Positions 1-8,440 of a DNA stretch of 64,000 nucleotides are shown in pieces. Under the pieces are notes generated by a model. It was not told the origin of the DNA and did no database searches. It worked only from the letters and a program-made list of their open reading frames with translations. Origin of the DNA: JAACFF01 sp963701435 (GTDB taxonomy: Bacteria; Chloroflexota; Anaerolineae; Promineifilales; Promineifilaceae); contig CAVPAL010000017.1 in assembly GCA_963701435.1 (NCBI GenBank), positions 439,345 through 503,344 on the forward strand. The letters run 5' to 3'. The position numbers and the translations under genes are program-made. Positions within the stretch are counted from its first letter, which is position 1, and each line of letters begins with the position of its first letter.

Positions 1-1
1 T

Positions 2-433
2 GTATCTAAATCGCTGCCGCTTGAGCAGCAGTTGGTGCTGCTGCTCAAGGAAGTATATGGGTTCAGCGTCAAGGAGATTGCCCACATTATCAACCAGACA
101 GAAGCGATGGTGAAATATTATTTGCATGTGGGACGCAGCAAGATGATCGCGGTTTTTGATAAACGCTGCGCCCTTATCAATAAACAAGGGATTTGCCATC
201 AATGCACTGAATTGAACGGTATCTTTAACCCCAAACAAAAGGTCGAGGAGGAACTGGTTAAAATTAAAATGGTGCGTGAGGCCGAAACTGCGGATAAGGC
301 AGCGTTGTTCGACTTGCGGCTGCAAATCTTACAGGAATTGGATCCGTTTGAATCAGGTGCGGCGGCCTTGCAACAGCATCATTTAGAGCATAATCGCCAG
401 GTGATGGAGACGGTCTTGGCAGACAATTCGTGA
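2..433 (+). CDS. RNA polymerase sigma factor, ECF-like, C-terminal part (5' truncated by window)
   Basis: The frame is open from the window edge, so the true start lies upstream. The first visible residues (LPLEQQLVLLLKEVYGFSVK) are the start of sigma region 4, and the following EIAHIINQTEAMVKYYLHVG segment is its helix-turn-helix, which in sigma factors contacts the -35 element. After it comes a Cys-containing tail (CALINKQGICHQC) resembling a small metal-binding extension. The downstream gene starts about 55 bp later and could be co-transcribed. Sigma region 4 is clear; the sub-family and target promoters cannot be told without regions 2 and 3. Confidence 0.8.
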   Translation, partial: VSKSLPLEQQLVLLLKEVYGFSVKEIAHIINQTEAMVKYYLHVGRSKMIAVFDKRCALINKQGICHQCTELNGIFNPKQKVEEELVKIKMVREAETADKAALFDLRLQILQELDPFESGAAALQQHHLEHNRQVMETVLADNS

Positions 434-487
434 AAACCCTATCATTTTTGAACGCACAATCGTCTAAAAGATAAAAGGAGTTTGAAA

Positions 488-979
488 ATGACCCATTTAT
501 CGACATCATCTGCACTACCTGCTAACGGCACGGCCGTTACCACCAGAACCACATTTAGCCGCGAAACGGCCGTTGTTATCCTTATTCAAGCCGACCCCGC
601 CATCGTGTGGACCTTGCTTACCAGCGCCGCCGACTTTCCTCGCTGGAACAGCACCGTGGTTTCACTGCAAGGTGAAATCAAAGCCGGTGAAACCATCCAG
701 CTTAAATCGACTCTGGATGAAAAGAGAACCTTCAAATTAAAGGTAAAAGAATTTGTGCCGCAAAAACGGCTGGTTTGGGGAGATAGACAGGGTAGCCGCG
801 TTTACACCATCGCTAAAGGGGATGGGAAGTCGGTCACGTTTACGATGACGGAAAAGATCGGGGGCTTGTTTTTCCCCTTGTATGCTAAATAAATCCCTTC
901 TTTTGATGCCGCGTTTACGCAGTTTGCGGCCGATTTGAAGCAAGAAGCAGAAATCATTCAAAATTCAACCAATGAATAA
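488..979 (+). pseudogene. SRPBCC-family protein with an in-frame TAA stop
   Basis: ATG at 488 is preceded by AAAAGGAG at a good distance. Residues about 25-134 look like an SRPBCC (START/polyketide cyclase-like) hydrophobic-ligand domain: an ...VIQADPAIVWTLLTSAADFP opening, then a WNSTVVSLQGEIKAGE strand. The frame is closed by TAA at 890-892, but the same frame continues without another stop to 979 as IPSFDAAFTQFAADLKQEAE, which is the expected C-terminal helix of the fold. One sense codon, probably Tyr, therefore appears to have become TAA. Either the protein is truncated by about 29 residues, or this is a sequence error or a read-through. The function of this family member is unknown. Confidence 0.72.
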
Positions 980-1102
980 GGAGCTACCGTGCGCTGCGGC
1001 GCACAAAAGAAATGAAATCAGCAACGAATTGCACGAATTAACGCAAATAATTTCGTGGAAATTCGTGTGAATTCGTTGCGATTTACAATGGAGAACAATC
1101 TC

Positions 1103-1504
1103 ATGGAAAAAAGAACAAAAGATAATCCCTGGCAGTTAAAAACACCGCCGCTGTCATCATCGTATGAAATGTATGTGGCGGAGAAAGATGGGCAGGAAAT
1201 TATTGTGTGTACGGTGGGGAAGACGGTGCTGCATTATGATTACCGCTGTCTGGCTGATCTTCATGCCATGCTTAAAGCGCATGGGGATTGGATGGAATTA
1301 GGCAGCAAGGATGAAAAGCAGCAAGCGAAAGAGGGCACGGTGGAGTATTGGGGCCGCTCGCCTGACAATCCGATTGGCGGCTGGTATGGGTTGAAGAAGA
1401 ATTTTAGGGGGCGTTTTGGCATGTATGTGCCGCCGTTGATGGAGGAGTTGGGATTGGCGGAAGTGGAACACAACAAGCGCAATAATCGGATGCGCGCGAT
1501 TTAA
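1103..1504 (+). CDS. conserved hypothetical protein, about 133 aa
   Basis: The chosen start (1103, MEKRTKDNPW) has GGAG nine bases upstream; an in-frame ATG at 1088 is the alternative. The protein is soluble and compact, with a central TVGKTVLHYDYRCLADLHAM segment and a basic end (HNKRNNRMRAI). It resembles uncharacterised proteins with NPWQLKTPPLSS-type openings, but I cannot name a function. It stands alone between the SRPBCC gene and a decayed toxin-antitoxin locus. Confidence 0.6.
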   Translation: MEKRTKDNPWQLKTPPLSSSYEMYVAEKDGQEIIVCTVGKTVLHYDYRCLADLHAMLKAHGDWMELGSKDEKQQAKEGTVEYWGRSPDNPIGGWYGLKKNFRGRFGMYVPPLMEELGLAEVEHNKRNNRMRAI

Positions 1505-1684
1505 TTGTCAATGGTCAATTGCCAATTTGCGGCAGCGCCGCCAGGAACAACAGCTTGCGCAGGTGGAATTGGCAAATTTAATGCACTCCAGCCAATCTCG
1601 TGTGGCAAAAATGATGGCGGATAACGGTTTGCACCTACAATATTGTTCAAATGATTTATAATGAGGAAAATATTGGAGGTTGAT

Positions 1685-1909
1685 ATGAGCCTTTTAGAAG
1701 AAATCAAGAAATAATTAAACGATCTGCCGCTAGAAAAACAAGAAGAAGTATTAGATTTCATCGCTTTTTTGCGACAGCGCACGGCGACTTCACAAAAAGC
1801 GAAGTGGCATTCGCTAAAAAAGCACCCTGCGTTTGGTGCATGGCAGAATCGTCACATTGATGCGATTACGTATCAACAAAACCTGCGTGCTGAATGGAGC
1901 GTGGGATGA
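1685..1909 (+). pseudogene. DUF2281/VapB-type antitoxin gene with an in-frame TAA
   Basis: ATG at 1685 follows a TTGGAGG Shine-Dalgarno sequence. The reading starts MSLLEEIKK, meets TAA at 1712-1714, and continues in the same frame as LNDLPLEKQEEVLDFIAFLR to TGA at 1907-1909. This is the usual layout of the small DUF2281 antitoxin-like family (short helical N-terminus, then a flexible tail). The TAA sits where a Glu codon (GAA) would be expected, so a single base change explains it. The following toxin gene is also destroyed, so loss of function of the whole pair is likely. Confidence 0.6.
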
Positions 1910-2010
1910 TACCAACCCGCGTGATTTTTGGGAAGTTTATTTCGAGATTATTCCGCTTGACCTGGCTGTAGCCGAGAGCGCCGTCCAGATTCGCCGTGCC
2001 AACGAGCCTG
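1906..2010 (+). pseudogene. VapC/PIN-domain toxin fragment
   Basis: In the frame of position 1833 the segment reads FWEVYFEIIPLDLAVAESAV followed by QIRRANEPGLP, which matches the C-terminal half of PIN-domain toxins (usually continuing ...LRLPDAIIAATA). The N-terminal half with the first catalytic Asp is missing and the reading breaks at about 2010, where transposase-like sequence begins. Its place directly after the antitoxin remnant supports a former vapBC pair. Confidence 0.5.
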
Positions 2011-2481
2011 GCTTACCGGGGTCAGTATCTGGCTGAAAATATCTTTCGTCGGCTCCAGGGCAATTTGCTTTCCATTACCTCAGTCTCTGTGCAGCAGGAT
2101 GACCAGGCTCAAGGACTGTTTCATTTGCTCACCATTGCTGCTCGCTTGTTGGCTTTGGGCAATTTCACCGCCAGAGAAGCATTAGCCCAAGAAAACGATG
2201 TGTTAACCGGCACTTATCCCGGTAATCCGAAGCGAGCCACAGCGACACCGACGACGGAGTGTATGCTCCAGGCTTTCGACAACATTCATTTGCTGATCAT
2301 GCGTCTGGACTCACAGGGACGTTACCAACCAACGCCCCTTTCAGCCGGGCAAAAGCGGATTTTAGCCTTGTTGGGCTTGCCCACAACGCTCTACACTGAT
2401 TTGCAACTGGTTTTACCCAGGCTCGATGGGGCCTGTTGCTTGTATGTAATTGGAAAGGTGCTGATGGAAGCCATAATTTGA
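2011..2481 (+). pseudogene. transposase C-terminal remnant (IS1634-like)
   Basis: From about 2011 the frame reads AYRGQYLAENIFRRLQGNLL and then QGLFHLLTIAARLLALGNFT. This matches the C-terminal DDE region of IS1634-type transposases (a 'YRGEYLIERGFGRLKG' type motif with the last acidic residue, then a helical segment and YPGNPKRATATPTTE). Everything N-terminal is missing and it abuts the vapC fragment, so the element probably landed in the toxin gene and later lost its left part. I could not define terminal inverted repeats. Confidence 0.62.
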
Positions 2482-2508
2482 GACCATTTTCATGGTTTGG
2501 TCACGACC

Positions 2509-2541
2509 ACCATATGGCTTCTCATTCTATTTTGGTCGTGA
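2509..2541. terminator. hairpin between convergent transposase remnant and folE2
   Basis: TCACGACCA and TGGTCGTGA form a 9-bp perfect inverted repeat with a loop of about 15-20 nt between the two convergent reading frames. No strong T-run follows, so it may be a weak bidirectional terminator or an IS end. Confidence 0.35.
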
Positions 2542-2587
2542 TTTTGCCTAATCTGGCTTTTGCTCAATTTTTTGAGCGAACGCCCTG

Positions 2588-3661
2588 TTATACTTTATGA
2601 ATCATTGAACTCATTGTGCTGGGATCGATCTCGGGAGAGAAACCATGCTCAACTCCTTTGACAATCACAGACACAGCATCATGGCTATGTAATGATTCCT
2701 GGTGCGATGCAATAACCTTAAAGTCACGAATACGCGGCTCGTTGATGAGCTGTTCATAGAGCAGCCGGGTGGCGTCTTCGACAAATTTTAGATAAGCTGC
2801 ATTCAATTCCGCAAAAGCCTGCTCATCTTCGCGCTTGACCATTACCTGTGTCTCTGTTTGCAGTGCATATAGACAGAGATCACGCAGGTCTTCAATCCAG
2901 AGAAAATCACCTTCATTTAACTCAATACTAACTCGGGCTACAGAGCGTTGGCTGTGTGGCACGGCCGCAACGCCGCGTGTTTCTATAGCGTGCTGCGCCA
3001 GCTCATAACTGCAAGGGCAGGCGGAAGAGTAGACGAAATCAAGGTGCATAAACTTACGTATTTTCCCTGATCGGTCCAGACGACCTTCGAACGCCACAAA
3101 ATAATATTGGTAGCCGGAAAGACCGGAGCGCAAAGATTCGTTTTCAATCGGATAGCTGAACCGCAGCATCAGGCGTGCGTCCAGACTATCCAAATTGGCG
3201 CGGTAATCTTCAAGAATTTCTTCCAGGATATCCAATGAAAAAGTACGATCACGGTGTTCGTAAAAAGCACGCATGATGCGTGACATATTGATGCCTTTTT
3301 TGTGCGCTTCAAGCGAAACGGTTCCCGTTATTGAAGTTTCGAGGTTTATGGGATCACCGGCTTTGGTCATATATTTGATGGGCATGCGGAAGTTATGGAT
3401 GCCGACCTGTTGGATGGCCACCCGGCTGCCCTGAATTAGAGATACCGATCCATTCTGCAGATCTGGTAAATTGGTTTTATATTCAGGCGTCACCTCAAAA
3501 TCACGATCGTAGTAGCGCGGCATGCCGCGATCAACATGCGGCTTCGGTTCGGCGACGGCCGTTTTTGCGCCATTTAATCCGTGTTTACCGTTACTTCCAT
3601 TTTTATAAACGCCGTTAATAGCTGGATATACTCCGTTGGATCCGTTTGTATAGTTGTTCAT
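2588..3661 (-). CDS. folE2: GTP cyclohydrolase FolE2-type
   Basis: GTP cyclohydrolase of the FolE2 (COG1469) family, 357 aa, which makes 7,8-dihydroneopterin triphosphate from GTP, the first step to folate and to queuosine precursors. FolE2 enzymes can use metals other than Zn. Visible signatures: GINMSRIMRAFYEH (about residues 130-143), the conserved Cys region SSACPCSYELAQHA, ARVSIELNEGDF, and the C-terminal SHQESLHSHDAVSV. The first 50 residues are a low-complexity Asn/Gly-rich extension (repeats of NGSNG and NGVY) that is not part of the usual enzyme. ATG at 3661 has AGGAGAT seven bases upstream. A strong promoter lies about 180 bp upstream, leaving a long leader. Confidence 0.9.
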   Translation of the reverse strand: MNNYTNGSNGVYPAINGVYKNGSNGKHGLNGAKTAVAEPKPHVDRGMPRYYDRDFEVTPEYKTNLPDLQNGSVSLIQGSRVAIQQVGIHNFRMPIKYMTKAGDPINLETSITGTVSLEAHKKGINMSRIMRAFYEHRDRTFSLDILEEILEDYRANLDSLDARLMLRFSYPIENESLRSGLSGYQYYFVAFEGRLDRSGKIRKFMHLDFVYSSACPCSYELAQHAIETRGVAAVPHSQRSVARVSIELNEGDFLWIEDLRDLCLYALQTETQVMVKREDEQAFAELNAAYLKFVEDATRLLYEQLINEPRIRDFKVIASHQESLHSHDAVSVIVKGVEHGFSPEIDPSTMSSMIHKV

Positions 3662-3725
3662 GTGTTATCTCCTAAACTCTTGTACCTGATTCCAGGCGCT
3701 AACCTCGCTGCAACGACGTCGCGAA

Positions 3726-3740
3726 AATGACACTGTCATT
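3726..3740. promoter_or_regulatory. 15-bp perfect palindrome in the folE2 leader
   Basis: AATGACACTGTCATT, a 7+1+7 palindrome inside the untranslated leader of folE2. It could be a repressor operator or a short RNA hairpin. FolE2 genes are often Zur-regulated, but this sequence is not an obvious Zur box, so the regulator is unknown. Confidence 0.35.
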
Positions 3741-3838
3741 TTTATTGCATGGCGAATGGAGAGGATGAGTTTCTATTTGGTGAAATTAAATTGTTTAATA
3801 AACGATTTGTTTTTCCCTTAAAAATTTAAGCTTACTAA

Positions 3839-3866
3839 ATTATACAAATTGTACATGTAATGTCAA
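3839..3866 (-). promoter_or_regulatory. strong sigma-70-type promoter of folE2
   Basis: On the minus strand TTGACA, 16 bp, TATAAT: both hexamers are perfect consensus. It drives folE2 through a leader of about 170 nt. The upstream neighbour on this strand ends at 3915, so the promoter belongs to folE2 alone. Confidence 0.75.
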
Positions 3867-3914
3867 TATATTTTTCGATATTGCCAATATTTTGTAAATA
3901 TAATAGGTGTTTGC

Positions 3915-4928
3915 TTAGAAATTTGCGCCACAATTGGGACAAATTTCGGCCGTTGCGCTGATGCTGGACTCGCATGTGGGACATAAAAATTCAAATTCAG
4001 CTTGACACTGTGGACAAAACAAATCGATTTCTTCGACAGCCGCATGACACTCCGGACACAATAACTGCCCGCATTGGGGACATTCCTCGCTGTCAAAGGT
4101 CAACCGCGCTCGACAGGTTGGACAGCGCCCGGAGTCTATCTGCCGTTGTACAATTTGAGAACCGTCAGGGCCGCAGCGAGGGCAAATTGCTTCATCCATA
4201 TCCAGACTAATCTGGCAGTGGGGACAGGCGCGATAGCCGCACTTCGCACAAATGCCTGCCTGCGTCTCAAAATGATTCCCGCACTGTGGACAGGCTGCTA
4301 CCTGTACCAGCTTATCTTCGATCACCAATGTGTGTACAATGCGCGCACTGACCCGTACTTTGGCAGCCACATTATGCCCGCAGTGGCGGCACTGTTCGGC
4401 GCCGGGAGGCAGAGGTTGTTGACACTGCCCGCAATAACTTGGGATAAGTACATTGCAATTAGGGCATTGATCGGTTCCGGTAGTAAGCTCAAATTTGCAG
4501 TTTGGACAGTTGAAATACAGCGTAGTAAAACAATAGGGACATTTTGCTGCATCTTCGTCGATTGTCTGACTGCACGAGGTGCATAAGTTGGCCCCGCAGT
4601 TGGCGCAAAAGCCATCTTCACGAAAAATGGAGGCTTCGCAGATGGGACAAATTGCATTGCCTTCAACTAAACCGGACACTTCTGTGTCTTCATTTTCATC
4701 TTCCAGATTGGCGCCACAGCGTGGGCAGATGTCCATGCTGGCGTCGATTTCGGCATCGCACTCAGCGCAGACCAGGGTGAATTCCGCCCCGCAGCCGGAA
4801 CAAATATTGGCGTCATCAGCCAGGGGTAAATGACATTCCGGGCAAAAGGTTTGCCCACAATCAGGGCAAAGCTCAGCATCAATTGGTAAAGTACGCTCAC
4901 AGTTTGGACAACGTATGGTAGTGGACAT
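3915..4928 (-). CDS. multi-zinc-ribbon protein (12 ribbons)
   Basis: 337 aa built almost entirely of zinc ribbons: 24 CxxC knuckles (CPNC, CPDC, CPEC, CSGC ... CPNC) spaced as 12 four-Cys units, with acidic linkers such as EDENEDTEVSG. There is no membrane segment and no enzymatic domain. Ribbon arrays of this kind mediate protein or nucleic-acid contacts; the partner is unknown. Start 4928 (MSTTIRCPNC) is chosen because the upstream in-frame extension to 5018 runs through the terminator of the preceding gene. The Shine-Dalgarno sequence is weak. Confidence 0.75.
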   Translation of the reverse strand: MSTTIRCPNCERTLPIDAELCPDCGQTFCPECHLPLADDANICSGCGAEFTLVCAECDAEIDASMDICPRCGANLEDENEDTEVSGLVEGNAICPICEASIFREDGFCANCGANLCTSCSQTIDEDAAKCPYCFTTLYFNCPNCKFELTTGTDQCPNCNVLIPSYCGQCQQPLPPGAEQCRHCGHNVAAKVRVSARIVHTLVIEDKLVQVAACPQCGNHFETQAGICAKCGYRACPHCQISLDMDEAICPRCGPDGSQIVQRQIDSGRCPTCRARLTFDSEECPQCGQLLCPECHAAVEEIDLFCPQCQAEFEFLCPTCESSISATAEICPNCGANF

Positions 4929-4995
4929 CTTACTATTTGGTGGGTGAATCTCAGAAATGGTTGGATTAAAGTTAAGAAATCGTATTGACACAAAA

Positions 4996-5027
4996 ACGGG
5001 GCGCATACCTTTTAGCATGCGCCCCGT
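4996..5027 (-). terminator. rho-independent terminator after the erpA-like gene
   Basis: ACGGGGCGCAT and ATGCGCCCCGT form an 11-bp perfect stem with a loop of about 10 nt; on the minus strand it is followed by a run of T. It ends transcription from the 5458-5057 gene and separates it from the zinc-ribbon gene. Confidence 0.85.
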
Positions 5028-5056
5028 GAAAATTTTGCAAATTAAACCCTAACTAA

Positions 5057-5458
5057 CTACCCGCAGGATGAACAACCGCCTGCCGATGCGCTGGGACCGC
5101 CATTGGTCTTGAACGAGGTTCCACAGCCACATGTAGAGACGGCATTGGGGTTATCAATTTTAAACCCACCGCCCATGATACTGTCTTCGTAGTCGATATT
5201 GGCATTGTTTAAATACATCATACTGGTTGGATCAATAAAGATCTTCACACCGTCTTGTTCAATAACATGATCATAAGGACGGGCTTCTGCCTCCAAAGCC
5301 ATGCCATATTGCAAGCCGGAACAGCCGCCTCCTGCCACAAAAACGCGCAAACCATAGTCGGGCACATTTTTTTGCTCCAGCAGATTGCGCACCATCCCCA
5401 CAGCGGAATTGGTTAAGTTAACTGTTTCTGTTGTTGTTTGGTCAATAGTATTTAACAT
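5057..5458 (-). CDS. erpA: A-type iron-sulfur carrier (IscA/ErpA/SufA family)
   Basis: 133 aa. A-type carriers pass Fe-S clusters from the Isc/Suf scaffold to apo-enzymes. The three conserved Cys are present: the first in VAGGGCSGLQYG (about residue 46) and the pair in the CGCGTSF motif near residue 113, after the conserved GGGFKIDNPNA. A short Cys-rich tail (GGCSSCG) extends beyond the usual C-terminus and may add a metal site. ATG at 5458 follows AAAGGATATC. The symbol is given at family level; ErpA, IscA and SufA are not separable by eye. Confidence 0.85.
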   Translation of the reverse strand: MLNTIDQTTTETVNLTNSAVGMVRNLLEQKNVPDYGLRVFVAGGGCSGLQYGMALEAEARPYDHVIEQDGVKIFIDPTSMMYLNNANIDYEDSIMGGGFKIDNPNAVSTCGCGTSFKTNGGPSASAGGCSSCG

Positions 5459-5650
5459 CGGCCTGATATCCTTTCATAAATCTTGAGAAATCTTTCGGAT
5501 AATTTCAAGAGGAATTTTAGCAGGCAACAAGAAGCGTGTCAATTTTTATCAAATTGTTCTTATTAAGTCAATCATTGTCTCACAGCAGGCGACATGATAA
5601 AATTTTGACTTGGCCCACCTGACAAAGTGGTCTAAATAGAATGTATGGCG

Positions 5651-5675
5651 CACTCAAATGCGCCTTTATTTTTGA
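5651..5675 (+). terminator. hairpin plus T-run in the aspS leader
   Basis: GGCGCA, a 6-nt loop and TGCGCC are followed by a T-rich stretch, ending about 15 bp before the aspS ATG. The position between promoter region and start suggests an attenuator, or termination of upstream read-through. No T-box core was found upstream, so tRNA-sensing is not supported. Confidence 0.5.
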
Positions 5676-5688
5676 AGGATAAACGTTT

Positions 5689-7470
5689 ATGCTGAAAACA
5701 CACAATTGTGGCGAATTACGCCTCGAGAACGTCGGTCAACAGGTAACTCTAGCCGGTTGGGTAAATCGTCGCCGGGATATGGGCGGCGTCATTTTTATTG
5801 ATTTGCGCGATCGGGATGGCAAAACGCAGGTCGTGGTTAATTCTGGCCATACCCCCGAAACCTTTGAACTATCAGAACAAATTCGCAGCGAATATGTTTT
5901 GCAGGTTAAAGGCATTGTTCAGCCGCGGCCTGAAGGATTGGAGAATCCAAAATTGGCAACCGGCGATATTGAAGTGCTGGCTGATGAGGTTGAAATTCTT
6001 AATCCGGCCAAAACCCCGCCATTTATGATTGACCGGGATGATGTGGTCGACGAGAGTTTGCGGCTGAAATATCGTTACCTTGATTTGCGGCGCGAGCGTT
6101 TGCAGCGCAATATGATTATTCGCCACAAAGCAATTAAGTTCATTCGTGATTATTTGGATGCGCAAGGTTTTCTGGAAATCGAAACGCCAATATTGTTCAA
6201 AAGCACGCCGGAAGGGGCGCGGGATTATTTGGTCCCGAGCCGGGTACATCCGGGTAAGTTCTATGCTTTGCCGCAAAGCCCGCAGCAGTTGAAACAACTG
6301 CTCATGGTTGCCGGCTACGAGCGTTATTTCCAAATTGCGCGTTGTTTCCGGGATGAAGATTTGCGCGCCGACCGTCAGCCGGAATTCACACAGCTTGACA
6401 TGGAAATGAGCTTTGTCGAGCGGGATGACATTCTCAATTTAATTGAGGATTTGATGATTGGCATGGTGAAAACAGCAAGCCTGGTTCCGCTGGCAAGCGA
6501 ATCGTTTCCACGCTTGAGTTATGCTGAGGCAGTAGATCGCTTTGGAACGGACCGGCCTGATATTCGCTTTGAGTTGGAGCTGGTTAATATTTCAGATCTG
6601 GTTGGAAACAGCGCGTTCCGGGTGTTTGCAGAAAATGTGGCCGCCGGCCGACCGGTGAAGGCAATTTGTGTGCCGGGGTGCGGCGACTACAGCCGCAAGC
6701 AGATTACGGAATTGGAAGATCTGGCCAAAGAGCAGGGGGCTAAAGGGTTAGCCTGGCTGGCGATCCATCCTGAAACAGAACAAATTCGCGGCCCCATTGT
6801 CAAATTCTTTTCGGTAGAACAGCTAATTGAGATTACCGATCGTATGGGCGCAAAGCCGGGCGACCTGATTTTGATTTCGAGTGACGAAAAGCGGGTTGTG
6901 AATGAGGTACTCAGCAGTTTACGCCTGGAAATGGCGCAGCGCCTGGGTTTGACCGCCCAAAATGAACTGGCTTTTGTGTGGGTGGTAGATTTTCCTTTGT
7001 TCGAGGAGGAAATTGAGGAAGGGCATTATGCGCCCAGCCACCATATGTTTACTGCTCCCAAGCGGGATCAGATTTCTCTGCTGGACACGGATCCGGGATC
7101 GGTTTTGAGTGAACAATATGATCTGGTTTGCAATGGGTTTGAGGTCGCCGGGGGAAGTATTAGAATCCATGATCGGCCTTTGCAGCGCAAAATCATGGAA
7201 TTAATCGGTTTTACGATGGAAGAAGCGCGCGAACAGTTTGGACATATGTTAGAAGCGTTTGAATATGGCGCGCCGCCGCATGGCGGAATCGCCCCGGGTA
7301 TTGACCGCCTGGTGGCTCTGATGGCAGGTGAACCGAATATTCGGGAAGTGATGGCCTTTCCCAAAACGGCGCAGGCAACGGATTTGATGTCTGATTCACC
7401 TTCGTCGGTGGCGCCGCGTCAGCTTAAAGAACTACATATAGGTCTTGATTTGGCTGAAAAGGTCAAGTAA
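5689..7470 (+). CDS. aspS: aspartyl-tRNA synthetase (bacterial type)
   Basis: 593 aa, the normal length of bacterial AspRS. Domains in order: N-terminal OB-fold anticodon-binding domain (VTLAGWVNRRRDMGGVIFID, about 19-38), class II catalytic core, the bacterial GAD insertion (about 285-420), and core again. Motif 2 is FRDEDLRADRQPEFTQLD and motif 3 is GIAPGIDRLVAL. It charges tRNA-Asp, and many relatives in bacteria lacking AsnRS also charge tRNA-Asn; which type this is cannot be decided from the sequence alone. ATG 5689 follows GAAGGAT. The next small gene overlaps its end. Confidence 0.96.
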   Translation: MLKTHNCGELRLENVGQQVTLAGWVNRRRDMGGVIFIDLRDRDGKTQVVVNSGHTPETFELSEQIRSEYVLQVKGIVQPRPEGLENPKLATGDIEVLADEVEILNPAKTPPFMIDRDDVVDESLRLKYRYLDLRRERLQRNMIIRHKAIKFIRDYLDAQGFLEIETPILFKSTPEGARDYLVPSRVHPGKFYALPQSPQQLKQLLMVAGYERYFQIARCFRDEDLRADRQPEFTQLDMEMSFVERDDILNLIEDLMIGMVKTASLVPLASESFPRLSYAEAVDRFGTDRPDIRFELELVNISDLVGNSAFRVFAENVAAGRPVKAICVPGCGDYSRKQITELEDLAKEQGAKGLAWLAIHPETEQIRGPIVKFFSVEQLIEITDRMGAKPGDLILISSDEKRVVNEVLSSLRLEMAQRLGLTAQNELAFVWVVDFPLFEEEIEEGHYAPSHHMFTAPKRDQISLLDTDPGSVLSEQYDLVCNGFEVAGGSIRIHDRPLQRKIMELIGFTMEEAREQFGHMLEAFEYGAPPHGGIAPGIDRLVALMAGEPNIREVMAFPKTAQATDLMSDSPSSVAPRQLKELHIGLDLAEKVK

Positions 7471-7747
7471 TTCCTTTTCAACAACCTGGCAAGCTCTAAA
7501 TTTTCAGCCCGGTGAGCGGGATGTGGTTTTGGAAAGCTTTCAAAATAGCGATAAAATCGGATTGATCAAAGAAATTCGCGCGCTTTTACCTGGAATTCTG
7601 CTGAAAGAAGTGATGGATTTGATGGCGCGCGTACCGATTGTTCTGGTATCAAAGGTCGATCAGGAGACGGCTGAAAATGTGGAGGCGCGAGTGGAAGCGC
7701 AGGGGGGAGTTGCGCGCATTCAGCTTGAAGAACCAGATGCAAGCTGA
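7445..7747 (+). CDS. small protein with a ribosomal L7/L12 C-terminal-like domain
   Basis: Up to 100 aa; residues about 30-95 (KIGLIKEIRALLPGILLKEV ... ARVEAQGGVARIQL) match the L7/L12 C-terminal alpha/beta fold, with the usual 'IK.IR...GLKEA..LV...P' pattern. There is no N-terminal dimerisation domain, so this is not the ribosomal stalk protein itself but one of the free-standing CTD-like proteins of unknown role. No ATG is available; the frame opens with TTG at 7445 inside aspS, and a later GTG is possible. The overlap with aspS suggests translational coupling. Confidence 0.65.
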   Translation: MIWLKRSSNSFSTTWQALNFQPGERDVVLESFQNSDKIGLIKEIRALLPGILLKEVMDLMARVPIVLVSKVDQETAENVEARVEAQGGVARIQLEEPDAS

Positions 7748-7756
7748 GCTGGTTGT

Positions 7757-8032
7757 TTAAAGAAAGAAGTCTTTCAAGGAAGCATTGGTATCTTCCACAA
7801 CTGCGTGCCAGCTTATTTCAGGATCTAAAGTAACGACTATCTCTTGGCTATTTATTTCCAGCGCAACGATTCCCTCTACAACCGCCAACGCCTGCGCAAC
7901 CGGTGATCCTTCCTCCATCTCGTTTTTTGACGTATATGTTTCCTGGCTCTCGGATAGCTGCAAGTTTGTGTAGAAGTAGAGTTGGACCCCATCATCACTC
8001 AATTCGGCTTCAATTTCGATATATTCGGACAT
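7757..8032 (-). CDS. Nfu/NifU N-terminal domain-like protein
   Basis: 91 aa from ATG 8032 (MSEYIEIEAELS). The sequence follows the Nfu scaffold N-domain pattern: the YTSKNEMEEGSPVAQALAVV segment, then EGIVALEINSQEIVVTLDP and a conserved Trp (ISWHAVVED). This domain accompanies Fe-S scaffold proteins but has no cluster-binding CxxC itself. An in-frame extension to 8170 exists but reads as non-coding. It is convergent with the L7/L12-like gene. Confidence 0.62.
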   Translation of the reverse strand: MSEYIEIEAELSDDGVQLYFYTNLQLSESQETYTSKNEMEEGSPVAQALAVVEGIVALEINSQEIVVTLDPEISWHAVVEDTNASLKDFFL

Positions 8033-8230
8033 GCGGTAATTATAGAGGTTTCGGTTACCATTGAGTATAATTATGGTGATTGTTTTAGAAACAAGATTCA
8101 GTCGATCAAGATTTTCGACGCGAATGACATATATTACGCGAAAAACAGCTTCCAAATTCGTGAGATTCATACAATTTGTATCAGATTTTGGATAGGCTGA
8201 GATTGCAACTTTAAGTGAGGTGCGGAACAG

Positions 8231-8440
8231 ATGAAAAAGGTTTTTAGTTTTTTAGCAGGCGCATTTAGCGGCGCGTTAGTGGGGGGCGTGCTTGTATTAT
8301 TATTCACGCCAACTTCCGGTGAAGATTTGATTACAAGCGCGCAGGAACGCTGGCAAACGGCGCTGGACGAGGCTGACAAAGCGCGTACTGAGAAACAGCG
8401 CGAGCTTGAGGAGCAGTTCCGCATAGCAAGCACTGAGTAA
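8231..8440 (+). CDS. YtxH-type small membrane protein
   Basis: 69 aa with one N-terminal membrane segment (FLAGAFSGALVGGVLVLLF, about 6-24), the TPTSGEDL turn typical of YtxH-like proteins, and a charged helical tail likely to form a coiled coil. GAGGTG lies about ten bases before the ATG. YtxH-like proteins are linked to envelope stress, but the specific role is unknown. Confidence 0.7.
   Translation: MKKVFSFLAGAFSGALVGGVLVLLFTPTSGEDLITSAQERWQTALDEADKARTEKQRELEEQFRIASTE

Noticed and set aside
5560..5688. T-box riboswitch upstream of aspS
   Set aside because: A hairpin and T-run exist, but no AGGGTGGNACCGCG-type T-box sequence or specifier stem was found.
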